NCBI GenBank assembly: GCA_944390735.1
Contig: CALXRL010000039.1
Location: forward strand, 1 to 64,000
Source of the DNA: an uncultured Victivallales bacterium
Lineage (GTDB): Bacteria; Verrucomicrobiota; Lentisphaeria; Victivallales; UBA1829
DNA length: 64,000 nucleotides
Reading direction: 5' to 3'
How positions within the stretch are numbered: the stretch's first letter is position 1; every line of letters starts with the position of its first letter. The notes beneath the pieces were generated by a model, which saw nothing but the letters and a program-made list of their open reading frames with translations, was not told where the DNA came from and searched no databases. A program made the translations under genes and the position numbers. Below are positions 26,249-36,003 of this stretch, in pieces.

Positions 26249-27439
26249 ATGAGTCTTGTCAGTTCGGAAATCAACGGATACATGGCGAATTCCTCCTGGA
26301 TCAGAAAAATGTTCGAGGCGGGAATCGAGCTGAAGAAAAAATACGGGGAGGACGCGGTCTGCGACTTCAGTCTGGGCAATCCGGATCTGCCGCCTCCGCC
26401 AACGGTCAAACAGGCGCTGTTCGAAATTGCGCAGAATGCGGACAAACCTTTTGCTCTCGGCTACATGCCGAACGCCGGATTCTCCGACGTGCGCGAAATT
26501 GTGGCAAAGAAAGTCACCGAGGAACAGAATACGCCCATCACCGGTTCGCACATCATCATGTCCTGCGGAGCCGCGGGAGGACTGAACGCCCTCTTCCGCG
26601 CAATCCTTCAGCCCGGAGACGAGGTGATCTGTCCCTCGCCCTATTTCGTCGAATACGCCTTCTACGCGGGCAACTACGGGGCGAAACTGCTTCCCGTCGC
26701 CTCCCGCGATTTCACGTTTGAACTGGATGTGGACGGACTCATCGCCGCGGTCACGCCGCGCACCCGCGCCGTCATTCTGAATTCCCCCCACAACCCCACC
26801 GGACAGATCTACTCCCGCAGGGAACTGGAGGAGTTCGGCTCGCGTCTTCTGGAAGCGGCCAGGAAAAACGGCCGGGAGATCTGCCTCATCGCGGATGAAC
26901 CCTACCGGTTCCTCAACTTCGATTCCGTGGAGATTCCGTCGCTCTTCTCGGTCTATCCGGACAGCGTTGTCATCGGATCCTACTCCAAGAATCTCTCCCT
27001 TGCCGGGGAGCGGATCGGCTATGTGGCGGTTAATCCGGCGATGGAGTGCGCAAATGAACTGCTGAAAGCCCTTACCTTGACAACCCGGATCCTCGGATTC
27101 GTCAACGCGCCGAACGTCGCACAGCAGATTCTGAAGCACTGTGTCAACAGCCAGGTCGATCTGGAGATCTACCGCGAACGCCGGGCGGCCATGGCAAAGG
27201 TTCTCACCGATGCGGGAATCGAATACACCATGCCCCGCGGCGCCTTCTATTTCTTCCCGCGTTCGCCTCTCGCGGACGAGGGCAAATTCATTGAAAAACT
27301 CGTCGAGGAGCGGATTCTCGCCGTTCCCGGACGCGGATTCGGCTGTCCCGGCTATTTCCGCCTGGCCTTCTGTGTCGGAAAAGAGATCATCGAACGGTCC
27401 GCCGAAGGATTCAAACGCGCGGTCCGGGCCTGCCGCTGA
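26249..27439 (+). CDS. Class I PLP-dependent aminotransferase
   Basis: 396 residues from ATG 26249, with AAAAGGA upstream; an in-frame TTG at 26243 is too close to that site. Fold-type I aminotransferase. Motifs: [54 protein letters not shown], and the PLP lysine in [18 protein letters not shown]. It is close to aspartate/alanine aminotransferases of the I-gamma group and may act on aspartate, alanine or aromatic amino acids. It diverges from kdsA with a 135-base shared promoter region. Confidence 0.9.
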   Translation: MSLVSSEINGYMANSSWIRKMFEAGIELKKKYGEDAVCDFSLGNPDLPPPPTVKQALFEIAQNADKPFALGYMPNAGFSDVREIVAKKVTEEQNTPITGSHIIMSCGAAGGLNALFRAILQPGDEVICPSPYFVEYAFYAGNYGAKLLPVASRDFTFELDVDGLIAAVTPRTRAVILNSPHNPTGQIYSRRELEEFGSRLLEAARKNGREICLIADEPYRFLNFDSVEIPSLFSVYPDSVVIGSYSKNLSLAGERIGYVAVNPAMECANELLKALTLTTRILGFVNAPNVAQQILKHCVNSQVDLEIYRERRAAMAKVLTDAGIEYTMPRGAFYFFPRSPLADEGKFIEKLVEERILAVPGRGFGCPGYFRLAFCVGKEIIERSAEGFKRAVRACR

Positions 27440-27621
27440 CCCTTCGTTTTTTCAAAGGGGGAGGATCCTTCTCCTCCCCTGCCCTCCTCCCCGGAAACAA
27501 ACGGGGAGTTTTCCTCGGATTGTCCGCGGACGGCCGGACAGGACGGAAAAACCGTTTTCATTCTTCCGCCGCCATCCCTCCCCGCGGCACCGAAAAAGAG
27601 GAATCATTTTCCGTTTCCGGC

Positions 27622-27650
27622 TTGCATCGGAGACAAAAAAATGATATAGT
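27622..27650 (+). promoter_or_regulatory. Promoter of the AspT-type aminotransferase
   Basis: TTGCAT, 17-base spacer, TATAGT, 61 bases before the start codon. Confidence 0.55.
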
Positions 27651-27711
27651 ATCGTTTGTCAAGATTTCAGAACAATCAACGCGCAGAAGAACTAACAACA
27701 GGACAACGAAC

Positions 27712-28986
27712 ATGAACGCGGTCAACTACACCACTTTGTCAAAGGAGCAATTGCAGGCATGCAAAGCTGAACTGGAAGAAGAATATGCCGGGTATGTCAA
27801 GCAGAATCTGAAACTCGACATGTCGCGCGGAAAACCCGCCGGCACGCAGCTTGACCTCACCAACGGAGTCCTTGATGCGCTCGACAACTACAAGACCGCC
27901 GACGGAACCGATGCGCGAAACTACGGTCTTCTCGACGGCATTCCCGAAGCCAAAGCCCTTTTCTCCGAACTTCTGAACATTCCGAAGGAGAAACTGATCA
28001 TCGGCGGCAACTCCAGTCTGAACATGATGTATGATTCCGTGGTGCGCCTCTACATTTTCGGAACGCACGGACACACGCCGTGGGGCAAACTGCCGAAAAT
28101 CAAATTCCTCTGCCCGAGTCCGGGATACGACCGCCATTTCGGAATCTGCGAAGACCTCGGCATCGAAATGATCACCATCCCGATGCTGGAGGACGGGCCC
28201 GATATGGACATGGTGGAAAAACTTGCCGCGGAAGATGATCTGGTCAAAGGAATCTGGTGCGTGCCCCTCTATTCCAATCCGCAGGGGATCTGTTACAGCG
28301 ACAAGGTGGTGGAGCGCCTCGCCTCCATGAAGGCGGCGCCCGATTTCCGCATCTTCTGGGACAACGCCTACGGGGTCCATCACATCTATTCGGAAGAGAA
28401 AGTCGCCGATATCTTCGAAGCGTGCGAAAAGGCCGGCAATCCGGACCGTCCCATCTACTTCTTCTCGACCTCCAAGATCACCTTCCCCGGCGCGGGTGTC
28501 GCACTTCTGGCCTCCAGCGTCTCCAACATCGCCGAGATCAAAAAGCATATGAGCATTCAGACCATCGGACCGGACAAGCTCAACCAGCTCCGCACCATCC
28601 GCTATCTGAAGAATGCGGATGGCGTCCGGGAGCACATGAAGAAACTTGCCGCGGAACTGCGTCCGAAATTCGACATCGTCCTGAACACCCTTCAGCGCGA
28701 ACTCGGCGGAACGGGACTGGCAACCTGGACCAAGCCCAAAGGGGGATACTTCATCGCGATCGACACGCTTGACAACTGTGCAAAAGAAACCGTTGATCTC
28801 GCGAAAAAGGCGGGCGTCGTCCTGACCGGCGCGGGAGCCACCTTCCCCTATAAACGCGATCCGCGCGACAGAAACATCCGGATTGCTCCGACCTATCCGA
28901 CCGTCGGCGAACTCCAAAAAGCAATCGAGCTCTTCTGCGTCTGCGTAAAACTGGCCGGAGTCAACAAACTGCTCGAAAGCAGATAA
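27712..28986 (+). CDS. Aminotransferase of the Aminotran_MocR / class Ic aspartate aminotransferase group
   Basis: 424 residues from ATG 27712. It opens with LKLDMSRGKPAGTQLDLTNG and NYGLLDGIPEAKALFSELL, typical of the short-branch bacterial aspartate aminotransferase group first known in Corynebacterium. LYSNPQGICYS replaces the usual NP(H/N)NPTG, and the PLP lysine is in FFSTSKITFPGAGVAL. It should transaminate aspartate and 2-oxoglutarate. Sequence-wise it is quite distinct from the aminotransferase just upstream, so this is not a tandem duplication. A strong terminator follows. Confidence 0.88.
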   Translation: MNAVNYTTLSKEQLQACKAELEEEYAGYVKQNLKLDMSRGKPAGTQLDLTNGVLDALDNYKTADGTDARNYGLLDGIPEAKALFSELLNIPKEKLIIGGNSSLNMMYDSVVRLYIFGTHGHTPWGKLPKIKFLCPSPGYDRHFGICEDLGIEMITIPMLEDGPDMDMVEKLAAEDDLVKGIWCVPLYSNPQGICYSDKVVERLASMKAAPDFRIFWDNAYGVHHIYSEEKVADIFEACEKAGNPDRPIYFFSTSKITFPGAGVALLASSVSNIAEIKKHMSIQTIGPDKLNQLRTIRYLKNADGVREHMKKLAAELRPKFDIVLNTLQRELGGTGLATWTKPKGGYFIAIDTLDNCAKETVDLAKKAGVVLTGAGATFPYKRDPRDRNIRIAPTYPTVGELQKAIELFCVCVKLAGVNKLLESR

Positions 28987-29010
28987 CCGGAACGGAAATG
29001 CTTCTTTCCG

Positions 29011-29043
29011 GGACCGCCCCCTTTTCCGGGCGGTCCTTTTTTC
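29011..29043 (+). terminator. Rho-independent terminator
   Basis: Perfect 9-bp stem GGACCGCCC with GGGCGGTCC followed by six T. Confidence 0.9.
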
Positions 29044-29058
29044 TGGCCGGAAACAGAA

Positions 29059-29087
29059 GAAAAAAAAGGACGGCGTCGCCGCCGTCC
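29059..29087 (-). terminator. Rho-independent terminator of the channel gene
   Basis: On the minus strand GGACGGCG and CGCCGTCC form a stem followed by a run of eight T. Confidence 0.85.
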
Positions 29088-29119
29088 TCCGAATCGGAAT
29101 TCCGGAACGAGCTCCGGAA

Positions 29120-30610
29120 TTATTCCTTTCGATCCAGTTTGCGGATCCACTCTTCGAGTTTCTTTGCCGCAATCTCCCGTCCGCCGAGACCGAACGCAAG
29201 AGCCGCTCCGACACAGACCGCGCCGAGCAGAAGCAGAAACGCCATTTCCACAATGGCTCCGCCGATGTTCATGTTGTTGATCGCAATCGCGCCGGTGAAG
29301 ACCAGCACGGCAATGCGCACAATCATGGAGAGCGTGTCGCTTCCCTTTCCCCGGACCGCGTCAGCCGCGAGATTCGAAAGATAGATGCCGACCAGCAGAA
29401 CAATGATCCCGATGATAATGTTGCCGCCGAACACCAGGAAGGTCCGCAGCAGAGCGGAAAACGAATCGAAATTCAGAATGTCGGACGCCATGATCAGCGC
29501 GAAGAAAATAATCGCGACAAAGGAGATCTTTCCGACCACCACCGACGGCAGGGAGGAGTTCTCCTCATCCTTCGCCTTGAATCCGAGAGTCGCCATCAGT
29601 TTGTTGAACCCGAAGTTCTCCAGGATCTGCGCCACGATGCCGGAAACGAATCCGCCGATCAGGAACGCGAGGAAAATCAGCAGAGCCGCTCCGAGAATGT
29701 CGCCGGCCGCATTCAGAAGTTTGCTGAAGAATCCGGCCACCGAATCGGAAAGCGCCTGAATCCGCAGCGCCGTCAGAGACGAGATCACAACCGGAATCGC
29801 AACCAGCACATAGGCGACGATCCCCACCATGGAGGAAATTCCCCTGTCTCCGAAGACCTTGGACACCCCCGCCTTCTTTCCGAGTTCATCCAGACGGGAA
29901 ACCTGAATCAGTCCGGTCACCGCCTTCCGCACAATCTTCGCCGCCAGAAGACCGACAAACAGAATCGCCGCCGCCGCAATCAGATTCGGCACATATTCCA
30001 GAATTCTGGTAAACATCTGCTGAATCGGATCCGTGATCCCGTTGATCTTCAGCGCACGCAGAATCGAGGGCAGGAAGAACAGAAGCACCACCCAGTAGAC
30101 AACGCCGGCAACCACTTCACTGGCCGGCTTTCCATCCGCCTTCATCTCCAGACATGCGGCGAATTTCCGATCGAAATCCATCATTTTCATAAGGGTTTTC
30201 GATCCGTACTTGAGCGCCGTGGCAACCAGCCACGCCAGGAACGCCAGAATCGCCGCACCGATGATGTTGGCTCCATATTCGGTCAAGGTCCCGACGAAAA
30301 CCTTGATCGGCTCCGCCGCCTGCGTCAGATTCATCGCGGTCAGACAGCCGAGAATCGCAAGCAGAAGAATCAGATAATAGACGATCCGTCCCAGCACTTT
30401 GCCGATGTTCGACGGCGGCAGCTCCGTTCCATCCGGCAGACACTCCTCGATACGTTTGTTCAGGGCAAAGCGGTCAACCAGTTTCACCACCTGCCCGGAT
30501 ACCAGAACCGCGACAAGCCAGCCGACCAGAAGCACCAGCAGCCCCCAGATGATGTTGAGAACATTGCTCTCCACAATCATTTTCCAGATGTTTTGGAAGA
30601 ATTCTTCCAT
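29120..30610 (-). CDS. Conserved-TM-helix mechanosensitive channel-like membrane protein
   Basis: 496 residues with GGAGGAGGAG before the ATG. About ten or eleven transmembrane helices arranged in repeated units, such as VLNIIWGLLVLLVGWLVAVL, ANIIGAAILAFLAWLVATAL, VPNLIAAAAILFVGLLAAKI, ILGAALLIFLAFLIGGFVSG and GNIIIGIIVLLVGIYLSNLA. These are the conserved TM-helix repeats found in MscS-related and Mg/Co efflux-like proteins. The beta domain of MscS was not recognised, so channel activity is inferred from the helices only. Located 79 bases after the antiporter gene, on the same strand. Confidence 0.8.
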   Translation of the reverse strand: MEEFFQNIWKMIVESNVLNIIWGLLVLLVGWLVAVLVSGQVVKLVDRFALNKRIEECLPDGTELPPSNIGKVLGRIVYYLILLLAILGCLTAMNLTQAAEPIKVFVGTLTEYGANIIGAAILAFLAWLVATALKYGSKTLMKMMDFDRKFAACLEMKADGKPASEVVAGVVYWVVLLFFLPSILRALKINGITDPIQQMFTRILEYVPNLIAAAAILFVGLLAAKIVRKAVTGLIQVSRLDELGKKAGVSKVFGDRGISSMVGIVAYVLVAIPVVISSLTALRIQALSDSVAGFFSKLLNAAGDILGAALLIFLAFLIGGFVSGIVAQILENFGFNKLMATLGFKAKDEENSSLPSVVVGKISFVAIIFFALIMASDILNFDSFSALLRTFLVFGGNIIIGIIVLLVGIYLSNLAADAVRGKGSDTLSMIVRIAVLVFTGAIAINNMNIGGAIVEMAFLLLLGAVCVGAALAFGLGGREIAAKKLEEWIRKLDRKE

Positions 30611-30689
30611 TTCTCCTCCTCCTTGTTGTTTTTTTATGATATGGCCGACCGCTTCCGGATCCTGTGCCGAAGGCGGCCGGCATGCGTTG

Positions 30690-32198
30690 TTATTCCTCGG
30701 AAGGCACGCCCAGCACTTTTCCCGTCTGAGCGAGAACGGCCGGGGAACCGAGGATCATCAAAGCGTCGTTGACCATGATTTCCGTGTTTCCATGAGGCAC
30801 CACGAATCCGCCGCCCCGGCGGATCAGCAGAACCAGCGCTCCGGCGGGAAGTCCCAGCGTGGCAAGCGTTTTGCCGATGAACGGAGCTCCGGGCAGAACT
30901 TCAAACTCCCGGGTATCCCCGTCCAGATTCCCCGTGTTCTCGAACTCCAGCGGCACCCGCGGATGGATCCGAAGCGGCAGATCCAGATGCAGCGCCTTCG
31001 CCACCGGCATGATCGTCATTCCCTGAAGAACCACCGAAGTCAAAACGATGAAGAAGACAATGTGGAAAAGAAGCATATGCTGTTCCAGTCCCGCCACCCA
31101 GGGAAAGGTCGCCAGCATGACGGGCGCGCCGCCGCGCAGTCCCACCCAGGAGACCAGCAACCGCTCATTGTAGGTGAACGGACTGCCGAACATGCAGAGA
31201 AAAACCGCCAGCGGACGGGCCACGATCATCAGAAACGCCGCCACAATCAAGCCGATATACCGGGCATCCCACACCATGCTCGGCGTTGCCAGCAGTCCGA
31301 GCATCGTGAACAGCACCACCTGCATCAGCCAGGCCATTCCGTCGTGGAAGCGCCCGAGACCGTTATGGTAGATGAACTTGCTGTTGCCCATGACCAGCCC
31401 CGTCACATAGATCGCCATGAAACCGTTGCCCTGGAAGAGCTCCGTGCAGCCGAACGAGAGGAACACCGTCGCCACTCCCAGCACATAATAAAGACCATCG
31501 TATTCAAAATTGATTTTGTTGAAGAGCCAGACGGCCATTTTTCCCCACGCGATTCCCAGAATCAGTCCCAGCGTCATGCGCATCAGGAAACTGGGGAAAA
31601 TCTGCCAGTACACGGAGAAGCTGGTCGGCGTTCCGCTCTTCGTTTCCGCAATGGCGATCGGAATCAGGAAAACCGTCAGGAATGCCGCCATCGGATCGTT
31701 GCTCCCCGATTCGAATTCCAGAAGCGGCTGAAGCTTCCCGCGCAGACTCACGCTCTTCGACCGCAGAATGGAAAACACCGCCGCCGCATCGGTCGACGAA
31801 ACAATCGACCCCAGAAGCAGACACCACGACAGAGGAATGGTTCTCCCCGGCAGCTGCCAGCGGAAGAAAAAATACGTAAACAGCCCGACAAACAGCGCTG
31901 TCAGCAGCACTCCCAGACTCGAAAGCACCCCTCCGTATCCCACCACACTCTTCACCGACGACCATTTCGTGTCGAATCCCCCCGAAAACAGAATAAACGC
32001 CATCGCAATGCTTCCGATGACATTCGCGATCTGCGGATCCTCAAAAGGAATATGTCCGATTCCTTCCGAACCGGCCAGCATCCCGACCCCTAAAAACACC
32101 ACGAGAACCGGCATGTTGATCCACGACGACAGCTTGCTCGCGCACGCGCATGCCAGAATTAGAATTGCAAGAATTGTCAAACCCTGATAAAGTTCCAT
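30690..32198 (-). CDS. nhaP2: K+/H+ (Na+/H+) antiporter, CPA1 family with RCK_C domain
   Basis: 502 residues from ATG 32198, with AGGAT 8 bases upstream. About 12-13 transmembrane helices; the ion-exchange motif GSIVSSTDAAAVFSIL has the paired polar and Asp residues of the CPA1/NhaP group, followed by LEFESGSNDPMAAFL. The C-terminal 80 residues form a TrkA-C/RCK_C-like domain (LPAGALVLLIRRGGGFVVP), as in NhaP2/CvrA. It would exchange cytoplasmic K+ or Na+ for H+ and help in osmotic and pH balance, in line with the neighbouring channel gene. Confidence 0.9.
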   Translation of the reverse strand: MELYQGLTILAILILACACASKLSSWINMPVLVVFLGVGMLAGSEGIGHIPFEDPQIANVIGSIAMAFILFSGGFDTKWSSVKSVVGYGGVLSSLGVLLTALFVGLFTYFFFRWQLPGRTIPLSWCLLLGSIVSSTDAAAVFSILRSKSVSLRGKLQPLLEFESGSNDPMAAFLTVFLIPIAIAETKSGTPTSFSVYWQIFPSFLMRMTLGLILGIAWGKMAVWLFNKINFEYDGLYYVLGVATVFLSFGCTELFQGNGFMAIYVTGLVMGNSKFIYHNGLGRFHDGMAWLMQVVLFTMLGLLATPSMVWDARYIGLIVAAFLMIVARPLAVFLCMFGSPFTYNERLLVSWVGLRGGAPVMLATFPWVAGLEQHMLLFHIVFFIVLTSVVLQGMTIMPVAKALHLDLPLRIHPRVPLEFENTGNLDGDTREFEVLPGAPFIGKTLATLGLPAGALVLLIRRGGGFVVPHGNTEIMVNDALMILGSPAVLAQTGKVLGVPSEE

Positions 32199-32224
32199 AC
32201 TTATGATCCTGTCTCTGTTCCATC

Positions 32225-32656
32225 TCAACCGGCTCCTGCCGGCGCTTGACTGCAAAATCCCCCCGGAGGCGTCCCGAACTTTCCGTTCCGGCAGCAGAGC
32301 TCCGGCCCCGCTCGTTTGAACGCTCCCCCCGTCTGTTCCGCTTTTCCCGCGCTCCGGAGACACCTCCCCGGCGGAAGAGCCTCCAGAAGCCATGCGGAAG
32401 GAAACGCCGGGGCGGATGGCGGAAAATCAGCGGAAACGCGTTCATCCGGAATCATCGAAGACGAGGAAAGCAGACCCTGCACATTCCGGTTCCATCCCGG
32501 GAATTTCCGTGCGGACCGGACCGCTCCCTCCGTCATTTCCGGATCTCCGGATTTCCGGGCAGAGGGAAGCCCCTCTTCTCCATTCTGAGAAAAACAGAGC
32601 AGAGCAAGAAGCGGAAGAACAAGAAAAATCAAACGTAAGCTCTTGATTTTCTTCAT
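32225..32656 (-). CDS. Small secreted protein of unknown function
   Basis: 143 residues. The strong ribosome binding site GGGGGGAGGAG is 6 bases before ATG 32656, and the first 24 residues form a signal peptide ending near FSQNG. The mature part is Pro, Ala, Gly and Arg-rich with no domain that I recognise, and has two adjacent Cys near the end (ELCCRNG). It ends 26 bases before the antiporter start and may be cotranscribed with it. Codon composition is GC-rich, so chance openness of the frame is possible, but start signals and signal peptide support it. Confidence 0.55.
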   Translation of the reverse strand: MKKIKSLRLIFLVLPLLALLCFSQNGEEGLPSARKSGDPEMTEGAVRSARKFPGWNRNVQGLLSSSSMIPDERVSADFPPSAPAFPSAWLLEALPPGRCLRSAGKAEQTGGAFKRAGPELCCRNGKFGTPPGGFCSQAPAGAG

Positions 32657-32810
32657 GACAACTCCTCCCCCCGCTGTTTCAAGTTGCTCTCTATTCTACC
32701 ATTTCTTTCCCGAAAATCAAGATTCCGCAAACAAAAAAAAACAAAGATTTTCCACTTGTTTTATTCCGGTGAAAATGAAATTCGGAAGAATACGTAAATT
32801 TTTCACAATA

Positions 32811-32829
32811 AGTGTCAATTCCCGACACT
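32811..32829. promoter_or_regulatory. Inverted repeat, candidate operator
   Basis: AGTGTC, 7 bases, GACACT, perfect, just upstream of the -35 box of the GH38-like gene. Confidence 0.35.
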
Positions 32830-32835
32830 CGCAGC

Positions 32836-32864
32836 TTGAAATCTTCCCTTTTCCGAATTAAATT
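32836..32864 (+). promoter_or_regulatory. Promoter of the GH38-like gene
   Basis: TTGAAA, 17-base spacer, TAAATT, 66 bases before the ATG. Confidence 0.45.
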
Positions 32865-32930
32865 AAGCTGGCTTGAATCAGGCCCGTTTTTCAGGAACAG
32901 CAGGATAAAACTTTTCGGACAACCTCAGAA

Positions 32931-34808
32931 ATGAAAAAAATCAATATCATCTTTAAGACGCATCTGGACATCGGCTTTACAGATACCGCAGCCAAGGTCA
33001 AGAAGAAATATTTCAACAAGTTTATCAAAAGGGCGATCAAGACCTCCGATTATTTTCGAAACACACCGGGAAATTTCCGCTATGTCTGGACGGTCGGTTC
33101 CTGGCTGATCTACGAGTTTCTCAAACGGGCGGACTCGGAAAAACGCCGCATGCTCGAAGAGGCGATTGAACGCGGAGACATTGTCTGGCACGCCCTGCCT
33201 TTCACCATGCACAGCGAACTGGCCGATGACTCCCTCTTCCGTTACGGCATCTCCCTTTCCAAAGAACTCGACAAACGATTCCATAAAAGAACGATCGCGG
33301 CGAAGCTCACCGATGTTCCGGGCCATACGCGGGCCATTATCGCTCCTCTTGCGGACGCCGGAATCAAACTGCTTCATATCGGCATCAATCCCGCCTCCGC
33401 CATGCCGGATGTTCCGCCCGTGTTCCGCTGGAGGGATTCCGGCGGAAAGGAGATTCTCGTGGTCTATCAATCTCAGTACGGAGACGCCATTGATCTCGGA
33501 GATTGCGAATACGTCATCGAAATGACCGGCGACAACGTGGGGCCTCATCAGCCCGCGGCCGTCAAACGGATTCTGAAACGCTATCCGGATGCGAAGGTCC
33601 AGAGCGCCACGCTGAACGATCTGGCAAGGAAACTGCTGAAAAAAATCGACAGCTACCCGGTCATCACCTCCGAAATCGGCGACACCTGGATTCACGGAAT
33701 CGGAAGCGATCCGAAAAAGGTCGCGGATTTCAAGGAACTTCTCCGTCTCCGGAACTCCTGGAAAGAGGATTTCCCGGAGAAAGGCGACTTCTCCCGTCTC
33801 CTGCTCGAAGCGGCGGAACACACCTGGGGCCTGGATGAGAAAACCCATTACGTCGCCCCCCGCGCCTGGACCCCGAAAAAACTGAAAACGGCCGCCGCGC
33901 GCAAGTTCGCCTCCTCCTGGAGGGAAAAGCGCAAGCTCCTCAAGAAAGCCATGGATGCGCTTCCTCCGGAAAAACGGATGGAAGCGATCCGTGCAACAAA
34001 GAAAATCCGTCCGTTCGAGTCCATCTATCTGGATCGGTGCGTGACGGAAAACACCGTTTTTGAAAACAAGTTCTTCCGGATCGAAATTGATCCAGACCGC
34101 GCCTGCGCGGAATCCATCTATCTGAAAGCAAACAAGTTCGAATTCAAGAACTCCGGACTCCTCCGCGAGGAGAACTTCACGCGGGAGGATTACGACCGCT
34201 TCCGTGAACAGTATCTCCGGCTGCCTGACGTTCCCTGGGCGATTCATGATTTCACCAAACCGGATCTTCCCGCGGACCTGGAAAAAAATACGGAAATCGG
34301 GTTTTCCACCCGGATTCATGAAACCGTCTGGGGTCACGGATCGCGGATCACCCTCTGCACCAACCGTTTTCCCGGATTCCGCAGGATTGAAATCGAATAT
34401 GTGCTTCTGGATTACTCCAATGAACTCGAAGTCCGAGTCCGCTGGTTCGGAAAGCAGCCGGAACGACTGCCTCATGCGCTCTGGTGCTCCTTCGCCTCCT
34501 CGAAATCCAGAAGCAGATATGCGTTCCGGAAAATGAACGAATGGGTGGATCCGGCGGATGTCGTCAGCCGCGGCGCCCGGACGCTCCACGCCGTCGAAGA
34601 GGTCGTCATAGACGGAAAAGTCTTGCTGGCCAATCTGGACTCTCCGCTGGTCGCCCCCGGAAAACCCGCGCTTCTGAATTTCCATAACAGAAAACCCGAT
34701 CTGAAGGGCGGCGTGCATTTCAACCTCTACAACAATGTCTGGGGAACCAACTTCCCGATGTGGTTCGGGGACAATATGCTGTTCCGTTACCGGATCAAGG
34801 CGCTCTGA
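32931..34808 (+). CDS. GH38-like / DUF5054-type glycoside hydrolase
   Basis: 625 residues, cytoplasmic (no signal peptide). The N-terminal HLDIGFTD matches the metal-binding His-x-Asp motif at the start of GH38 alpha-mannosidase domains. WTVGSWLIYEFL, ALPFTMHSELAD, KLTDVPGHTRAII and the TSEIGDTWIHGIGSDPKK region continue a (beta/alpha)7-like barrel, followed by helices and a beta-sandwich ending in WFGDNMLFRYRI. This layout is the one grouped as DUF5054 relatives of GH38, for which no activity is established as far as I know. A mannosidase-type activity is inference. Placed beside an AraC regulator and a sialidase. Confidence 0.7.
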   Translation: MKKINIIFKTHLDIGFTDTAAKVKKKYFNKFIKRAIKTSDYFRNTPGNFRYVWTVGSWLIYEFLKRADSEKRRMLEEAIERGDIVWHALPFTMHSELADDSLFRYGISLSKELDKRFHKRTIAAKLTDVPGHTRAIIAPLADAGIKLLHIGINPASAMPDVPPVFRWRDSGGKEILVVYQSQYGDAIDLGDCEYVIEMTGDNVGPHQPAAVKRILKRYPDAKVQSATLNDLARKLLKKIDSYPVITSEIGDTWIHGIGSDPKKVADFKELLRLRNSWKEDFPEKGDFSRLLLEAAEHTWGLDEKTHYVAPRAWTPKKLKTAAARKFASSWREKRKLLKKAMDALPPEKRMEAIRATKKIRPFESIYLDRCVTENTVFENKFFRIEIDPDRACAESIYLKANKFEFKNSGLLREENFTREDYDRFREQYLRLPDVPWAIHDFTKPDLPADLEKNTEIGFSTRIHETVWGHGSRITLCTNRFPGFRRIEIEYVLLDYSNELEVRVRWFGKQPERLPHALWCSFASSKSRSRYAFRKMNEWVDPADVVSRGARTLHAVEEVVIDGKVLLANLDSPLVAPGKPALLNFHNRKPDLKGGVHFNLYNNVWGTNFPMWFGDNMLFRYRIKAL

Positions 34809-35000
34809 GAGTACGGCTCCCAAAGGGGGAAAGAGGCATCCGGAAAGACGGAATCGTCCGGAGCCGTCCCGATCTGCCGTTTCGAACGATGCGGAAAGGG
34901 GGGACTCTCCGGAACACCCCATCGGCATGGAGCCGCTTCCCTGCGGACTCGGAAAAGCGGAAACGTTCCGCCGGATTTCCATTTCCGTACCTTCCGGAAT

Positions 35001-35891
35001 TCACTGTTTTGGTTCCCTCTTTTTTTCGGGGATCGGATCCGCCGGGAGTCGCCGGTTTGCGACCCGGTACCGTCCGGGGGAAGAACCCGTGATCTCCCGG
35101 AAACGGCGGATGAAGTAGACTTCGCATCCGAACCCGCACTCTTCGGCGATCTGCTTCACAGGAGCATCCGTTTCGGAGAGAAGATATTTTGCGCGGGCAA
35201 TCCGGCAGGCGGCAATGGAGTCCTGAAGCGACCGCCGGGCATACTGATGAAAAAGCTGCGACACATACGACGGATGCAGATGAAAATATGCGGCGATGTC
35301 CTCCCGTCCGATCGGCTCGGAAAAGTGATACTCCACAAAGTTGCGGATTTTCTCAAAGGTCATGGCGCCTTTTCCGGCATGGGGAAGCTCCTTGCGCACT
35401 TCACGTTCCGCGAGTCTGGCGATGAGGCGGACGAGCGGCGGGGCGAGAAGCGGATCGCCCGGATCCTCCAGTGATTTCAGCAGGGCGAACGCGGTCTCGA
35501 CGGAATCCGGCAGCGTCGTATGAAACCAGTCGTTTTCCGGCCACGGATGGTGCCCCTGATTGCCCCGGATGTGGTAGTGAACCAGACGAAGATAGCCTCC
35601 GCGCGGAATCATGCAGAAAAATTCATGGCGGTCAAGAAAGGAGGCGTACTCCCAGATGTGTTTTCCGATCAGATAAAAATCCCCCGCTTCCAGCCGGACG
35701 GTTCTCAATTCCCCGTTCAGAGACATGGGTTCGTTTTTGACTCCGTCGAGCACGATCAGAAGCCGGTCGTAGGGTTGAAGATTGAGACATCGCTGCGTCT
35801 TTGCCCTGCCGTCCGGCCGATAGAAGCGCTTCAGAACCAGCTCCTTCTGAAGAAAGGAGAGCGTTTCCAGAATTTTTTCCCGCATTTCCAT
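35001..35891 (-). CDS. AraC-family transcriptional regulator
   Basis: 296 residues. An N-terminal cupin-like sensor region (about 20-130; YDRLLIVLDGVKN, RLEAGDFYLIG) is followed by a C-terminal double HTH (about 190-285) with GREDIAAYFHLHPSYVSQLFHQYAR and VKQIAEECGFGCEVYFIRRFREITGSSPGRYR. The second HTH has the usual GF..xYF.R.F..G.sP signature. It diverges from the sialidase, separated by 112 bases that hold the sialidase promoter, so it likely activates that gene in response to a sugar. ATG 35891 or 35885 could be used. Confidence 0.9.
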   Translation of the reverse strand: MEMREKILETLSFLQKELVLKRFYRPDGRAKTQRCLNLQPYDRLLIVLDGVKNEPMSLNGELRTVRLEAGDFYLIGKHIWEYASFLDRHEFFCMIPRGGYLRLVHYHIRGNQGHHPWPENDWFHTTLPDSVETAFALLKSLEDPGDPLLAPPLVRLIARLAEREVRKELPHAGKGAMTFEKIRNFVEYHFSEPIGREDIAAYFHLHPSYVSQLFHQYARRSLQDSIAACRIARAKYLLSETDAPVKQIAEECGFGCEVYFIRRFREITGSSPGRYRVANRRLPADPIPEKKREPKQ

Positions 35892-35930
35892 AAACCTGAC
35901 AATCCGTATGGTAATCTTACTTTTTTTCTA

Positions 35931-35959
35931 TTGCGGAAGAGGTATCGTTTTGCTATAAT
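35931..35959 (+). promoter_or_regulatory. Sialidase promoter
   Basis: TTGCGG, 17-base spacer, TATAAT, directly followed by TAAGACAAA. The weak -35 box fits activator dependence. Confidence 0.55.
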
Positions 35960-36003
35960 ATAAGACAAAAGTTATATTCTTCAACAACAGAAGGAGAAGA
36001 AAA

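Noticed and set aside
26249-28986. The two neighbouring aminotransferases as a tandem duplication
   Set aside because: They differ in length, motifs and subgroup; the similarity does not go beyond the fold.
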